Origin: Lachnospiraceae bacterium
GTDB taxonomy: Bacteria > Bacillota > Clostridia > Lachnospirales > Lachnospiraceae
Length of the DNA: 47,709 bases
Direction of reading: 5' to 3'
Assembly: GCA_017399885.1 (NCBI GenBank)
Contig: JAFQAU010000191.1
Coordinates: 1 to 47,709, forward strand
The translations under genes were made by a program, and so were the position numbers. The notes under the pieces were generated by a model. It made no database searches and was not told the origin of the DNA. It saw only the letters and a program-made list of their open reading frames with translations. Positions 44,667 to 47,709 of this stretch are shown in pieces (within the stretch, counting starts at the first letter, position 1; each line of letters begins with the position of its first letter).

Positions 44667-45443
44667 CTATCTACCTCCATTGATATAGTCAAGATATTCT
44701 TGTCCTACTTTATGCTGCTTCCACTTAGTTACGATTCTATAACCAAACGGAGAAAACAGTATTTCCATAATCAGTTCTGCAAACGCTCCGGTCAGAGCAC
44801 ATACAACACATTGTACCACTGTCCAATGAAATCCATTCCAGAATATTGGTGCAAAACCCACAAATACAATGATAGAAAAAATTAGATTATCCAAGAATTG
44901 TCCCATAAAAGTGGATATATATGTCCGGGCAGCAAACGCAACCTTTCCATCCGGATTCTTGTGAAATGCCTTTCCAATTGTCCAATTCAAGAAATTGTTG
45001 ACTACTGCAGACACAAGAAATGCAACGGTACTTCCCAATAGAATAAACCATGTTCCACCTAGCATGTCATCTAGTGCAGTATAATCATTTGCATTAGATG
45101 GAATGATACTTGCAATATAAAATATCATACAGGTAAGTAAGTTTATTGCCGATGCTAGAACTGCAATTTTGTTGGATGCCTTGGGTCCAAAATATTTGGT
45201 AATAATATCCATACACATAAAGGAAAGCCATGAAACCAAGATTCCTCCATCCAATGCTATATAGCTTGTCAAAATCAACGTTTTATTTGCAAGCAGATTC
45301 ATACAGACAACACTAACAACAAATAAAGAAACTACGGTTGCAGGAATGCATCTTAGCAGGATAGCGGTTTCTTCCTTCTCTTTTTTTACCCATTTCTTAA
45401 GTGATAGTGATTTTTTTTTAACCTCAACATGCTTGTTATTCAT
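44667..45443 (-). CDS. VUT-family membrane transporter (queuosine precursor type)
   Basis: 258 residues from the ATG (MNNKHVEVKK), 5 nt after GGAGG; the in-frame TTG upstream overlaps that site. Six or so membrane segments with the VUT/YhhQ features: LLANK, DIITKYFGPKASNKIA, FVG...FW and a conserved FLDNLIFS. YhhQ imports queuosine precursors; DUF165/VUT members in Firmicutes are less well studied. A structured leader precedes it. Confidence 0.8.
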   Translation of the reverse strand: MNNKHVEVKKKSLSLKKWVKKEKEETAILLRCIPATVVSLFVVSVVCMNLLANKTLILTSYIALDGGILVSWLSFMCMDIITKYFGPKASNKIAVLASAINLLTCMIFYIASIIPSNANDYTALDDMLGGTWFILLGSTVAFLVSAVVNNFLNWTIGKAFHKNPDGKVAFAARTYISTFMGQFLDNLIFSIIVFVGFAPIFWNGFHWTVVQCVVCALTGAFAELIMEILFSPFGYRIVTKWKQHKVGQEYLDYINGGR

Positions 45444-45463
45444 AATTTCCTCCAAAAGAAAAA

Positions 45464-45655
45464 GGCAGTTTTATATAACATAAAACTACCTCTATCAAAA
45501 CATAACCTTGCCTATGGCAAAGTATTATTACCTCGATATTAAAATGGTAGTCCTAGTTTTGTTTTACGACAGGATGGTACAAATGAACTGTCGATAGTAT
45601 ATAATTACACATCAATAATGCGTCCAAAAAAACGGGCATGTACTCCCTAGGTTTC
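45464..45655 (-). promoter_or_regulatory. Structured attenuator leader of the VUT-SDR operon
   Basis: About 190 nt of leader. In order on the minus strand: CGACAG/CTGTCG hairpin followed by TAAAACAAAACTAGG (an A-rich tail as in preQ1-I aptamers), ACTACC, a CTTTGCC/GGCAAGG hairpin with a long lower stem, and a terminator GGTAGTTTTAT/ATAAAACTGCC (45490-45464) with TTTTTCTTTT just before the ribosome binding site. ACTACC can pair with GGTAGT of the terminator arm, giving an antiterminator. A queuosine-related riboswitch is the natural guess; no family match is certain. Confidence 0.5.
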
Positions 45656-45685
45656 ATAGTAGCATAATCACCGGGAGGATGTAAA
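45656..45685 (-). promoter_or_regulatory. Promoter of the VUT-SDR operon
   Basis: Minus strand TTTACA (45685-45680), 18-bp spacer ending in TGC (extended -10), TACTAT (45661-45656). Confidence 0.55.
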
Positions 45686-45729
45686 GCCTTTTTTAGGTCG
45701 GTTTGTGTCAAGTAATCGTTGGCACTTTT

Positions 45730-46491
45730 TTATTTTCGTATCACATAAATATATCTTGCCATTTTTTCTTTAAATTGCTCAAATGTTTCTGTGGCACATT
45801 CTGTTTGACCTATCAGCATATCAAACCAATCTCTATATCCTTCTGCTTCAAATTCATTTTGATGGGCTATCGCCGATATTCGTTTTTTCTTAAGCAATTC
45901 ATAAGTCTGTTCAGTTATATCTATTGCTTCATATTTCATACCATTCATTACTAATGCTTTTGATAACATCGTGGTATGCATATTTTCTGTTTTAGGTATC
46001 ACATCCCCCTCTTGATAGCCAACAAAAAATACCCCTCTTTCCTTTAGCCACTTTTTAACTTGATTTACAAATGCAGTCATATCTTTTGCAAAATACATAG
46101 TATCCATTGAAATAATAACATCAAAATTTTCTTCTGGGTAATCTATTTCACCAATTACACCTTCCCTAAATTCGGAATTTTTAGGAAATAAAAACCTTGC
46201 TGTTTCAATTGCTTCCTCTGAATAATCAAATCCACAAATATAGGCTTCTGTCTTTTCTTGCAAATAGCCAAGCATTTTTCCATTACCACATCCAATATCC
46301 AATATACGCACATTATCTTTTTGAGGTATGTATTGCAAAATCATATTTATTTGTTCTATATTACTAAATCCATCTTGTGAAAAATCTTCTCCAAAAGCAT
46401 CTTTACAAAATTTCTGGAATGCATTGGATTTTTTAGCCATCCCATAAAATGCCTCATAAGCATCATAGAATAATAATTCTTTTTTATCCAT
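45730..46491 (-). CDS. Class I SAM-dependent methyltransferase
   Basis: 253 residues. Motif I ILDIGCGNGKMLGYL, acidic residue in CGFDYSEEAI, and FDVIISMDTMYFAKD. The C-terminal half (ALVMNGMKYEAID, later RDWFDMLIGQTE) is as in small-molecule methyltransferases. Substrate unknown. GAGGAG, 8 nt before ATG. Confidence 0.8.
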   Translation of the reverse strand: MDKKELLFYDAYEAFYGMAKKSNAFQKFCKDAFGEDFSQDGFSNIEQINMILQYIPQKDNVRILDIGCGNGKMLGYLQEKTEAYICGFDYSEEAIETARFLFPKNSEFREGVIGEIDYPEENFDVIISMDTMYFAKDMTAFVNQVKKWLKERGVFFVGYQEGDVIPKTENMHTTMLSKALVMNGMKYEAIDITEQTYELLKKKRISAIAHQNEFEAEGYRDWFDMLIGQTECATETFEQFKEKMARYIYVIRK

Positions 46492-47008
46492 ATGTTTTAC
46501 TCCTCTATTTATATATAAATAATTATTCTTCCCGGTATCATTATATCAAACTCCACAGATTATACAATCAGTTTATCAGTTGCATTACAGCTGATTTATG
46601 ACTTCATAGCCTTATCTATGTTCCTGTGTTCTAATGTTTCTTCATTTTAACCAATCTGTTATGCTTATCATCCAAGTTATTGTATTCCTTATCCATTTAA
46701 TCAAGTTTCTTGTTTCGTTCCTTCCTTACTTTTTTCTTCCATTTTTTATATTCCTTTACACCGAAGCCACTACTTCTACAGGTTTTGGTTTCTTCGCAAC
46801 TATCTATAACAAAATCTTGATTTCCCAACAGCATAGATATTCGTCTATATATTGATGTAAAAAACAACAGCTGTACACTTTTCTTAGGTAAAAATTCGAA
46901 TCAATTCACAATTATCATCGTCATCTACATTCTATATCTTCTCTACATTTTCCTTTTGTATAAATAATCTCAAATTCGCACATCCTATTTCTGAAAGGAT
47001 GGTGCTAT
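46492..47008. other. 517-nt intergenic stretch
   Basis: T-rich on the plus strand. Both strands have short open frames without ribosome binding sites or family features. One minus frame reads SGFGVKEYKKWKKKVRKERN before a stop but has no start; it may be a decayed gene. No RNA gene or clear promoter recognised. Confidence 0.5.
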
Positions 47009-47155
47009 ATGAATACAAAATTTACAAATACCTATGACGATGACAATATTCCCAATGTGGATCTGCCAAAGAATAAAAGCACAGAAAATGTGGAACCACT
47101 TCCTGAATCAACAAGACCCAGAAAAGATGGTCCTGGCGGAGAGGATGGTGAATAA
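47009..47155 (+). CDS. Tiny acidic protein with KDGPGGE tail
   Basis: 48 residues; GAAAGGA lies 9 nt before the ATG. It is Asp/Asn/Pro-rich and ends RPRKDGPGGEDGE. The stop is directly followed by the ATG of the next small gene, so they are co-translated. The Gly-rich C-terminus after a charged leader could be a peptide precursor, but no modification enzyme lies in the window. Function unknown. Confidence 0.6.
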   Translation: MNTKFTNTYDDDNIPNVDLPKNKSTENVEPLPESTRPRKDGPGGEDGE

Positions 47156-47332
47156 ATGATTCACAATCATGAACTTCCCATCGGTTTTACCATGGAGCTT
47201 GCACAGCATTCTCACATCTTAAATCAGTTTGCCGGACTCCCTAAGGAAGAACAGGAAGCTATTATAGAGGGTGCAAAACAGGCAAGCTCCCGCAGTGAAA
47301 TGCAAAACTATGTAGAAAATATGTTTCGTTAG
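47156..47332 (+). CDS. Small helical protein of a Clostridia-type family
   Basis: 58 residues; ribosome binding site GGAGAGG inside the previous gene. LPIGFTMELAQHSHILNQFA, then LPKEEQEAIIEGA and SRSEMQNYVENM follow a pattern I recall from small uncharacterised Clostridia proteins (PIGFGMALAQN...). Probably two or three helices. Function unknown. Confidence 0.65.
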   Translation: MIHNHELPIGFTMELAQHSHILNQFAGLPKEEQEAIIEGAKQASSRSEMQNYVENMFR

Positions 47333-47441
47333 AATTCCTTTTACTCTACCAAGTATCTCAATCGGATTGATTGTACCACATTTTTCTTCCAAAAGAAAAA
47401 ACACCCCAGGGTAAGCGAAGCCACCGAAAAAGTAGATAATT

Positions 47442-47482
47442 CCACGTGTATTTGGTAAAATAGATTTATCAAATACACGTGG
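47442..47482 (+). terminator. Hairpin just upstream of the transposase start
   Basis: CCACGTGTATTTG / CAAATACACGTGG, perfect 13-bp arms, then TGTTTTTT, ending 8 nt before the ATG. It should block transcripts entering the IS from outside, a common IS safeguard. Confidence 0.75.
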
Positions 47483-47490
47483 TGTTTTTT

Positions 47491-47709
47491 ATGTTAGAGA
47501 TGCAGCAAAAATTAATGTTAAGTTCCTACATGGATCTATACGATTTAATCATTCCAAAAGATAATTTACTCCGTCAAATCAAGGAACTGGTTGATTTTGA
47601 TTTTATATATGAAGAACTGGTTGATAAATATTGTCTTGATAATGGACGAAATGCCATTTCACCAATTCGTATGTTTAAATATCTTCTTTTAAAGACGATT
47701 TATAACTTA
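47491..47709 (+). CDS. IS1182-family transposase, N-terminal part (cut by window end)
   Basis: 73 residues without a stop up to the last base. LYDLIIPKDNLLRQIKELVD, then FDFIYEELVDKYC and ISPIRMFKYLLLKTIYNL match the N-terminal DUF772 region of IS1182/IS5-like DDE transposases. The terminal inverted repeat of the IS is not certain; it lies somewhere between 47333 and 47440. Confidence 0.82.
   Translation, partial: MLEMQQKLMLSSYMDLYDLIIPKDNLLRQIKELVDFDFIYEELVDKYCLDNGRNAISPIRMFKYLLLKTIYNL

Noticed and set aside
46634..46855. 73-residue plus-strand ORF
   Set aside because: T-rich DNA read as Phe/Leu; no ribosome binding site or recognisable family.
1..47709. tRNA or rRNA genes
   Set aside because: No tRNA- or rRNA-like sequence noticed on either strand; the island uses guaA rather than a tRNA as its site.

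Overview
The window looks like chromosomal DNA of a low-GC Gram-positive anaerobe, most likely a gut Lachnospiraceae (Clostridia). The grounds are AT-rich DNA, strong AGGAGG ribosome binding sites, an indirect glutaminylation operon (gatCAB), uvrBA under what looks like a LexA/DinR box, AzlCD, a secreted starch-binding (CBM25/26-like) protein, an SH3-NlpC/P60 wall hydrolase, and small Lachnospiraceae-type proteins near the right end. The species is not identified.

Region 1 (about 1-14816) is an integrative island set into the last codons of guaA. A 13-bp core repeat (245-257 and 14804-14816) bounds it. Both inner ends carry pairs of AGTACCAAA-type sites 11 bp apart, which I read as integrase arm sites. 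DNA left of the left core repeats the plan of the right end (paired arm-like sites, about 54 bp, hairpin, core), so a second element probably sits in tandem beyond the window. The island's mobility end holds an XRE regulator, an excisionase-like HTH, a tyrosine integrase, a small acidic protein, a ParR-like ribbon-helix-helix protein and a 22-bp-period iteron array. Its cargo is an eight-frame operon from a perfect TTGACA-N17-TATAAT promoter: a small XRE controller, m5C methyltransferase 1, a McrB-like AAA+ motor, a LlaJI/McrC-like nuclease split in two frames at an A8 run, a Vsr-like mismatch endonuclease, m5C methyltransferase 2 and an OLD-like ATPase-TOPRIM protein. This is a LlaJI-type (McrBC-related, modification-protected) restriction system with extra parts. 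A Schlafen/AlbA_2-type protein follows, and a stand-alone possible B3-fold protein precedes it.

Region 2 (14.8-35.5 kb) is host core on the minus strand: guaA, a YfbR-type HD nucleotidase, uvrBA, an SCP2-like protein, azlCD, dtd, the starch-binding protein, the NlpC/P60 hydrolase, a CPBP protease, ridA-like, gatC-(zinc ribbon)-gatAB and a tail-anchored protein. Two near-identical 157-bp multi-hairpin repeats bracket the starch-binding gene.

Region 3 (35.5-40.4 kb) is a plus-strand parE/parC-like type II topoisomerase pair with a candidate SOS box. Region 4 (40.4-47.7 kb) is accessory: a CheX-receiver fusion, two methyltransferases, a nucleotidyltransferase, a VUT-family transporter and SDR pair behind a structured attenuator leader, two tiny co-transcribed proteins, and the start of an IS1182-family transposase cut by the window end. 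A dispersed palindrome family built on TAACAGTTC occurs between host genes and was not noticed in the island.
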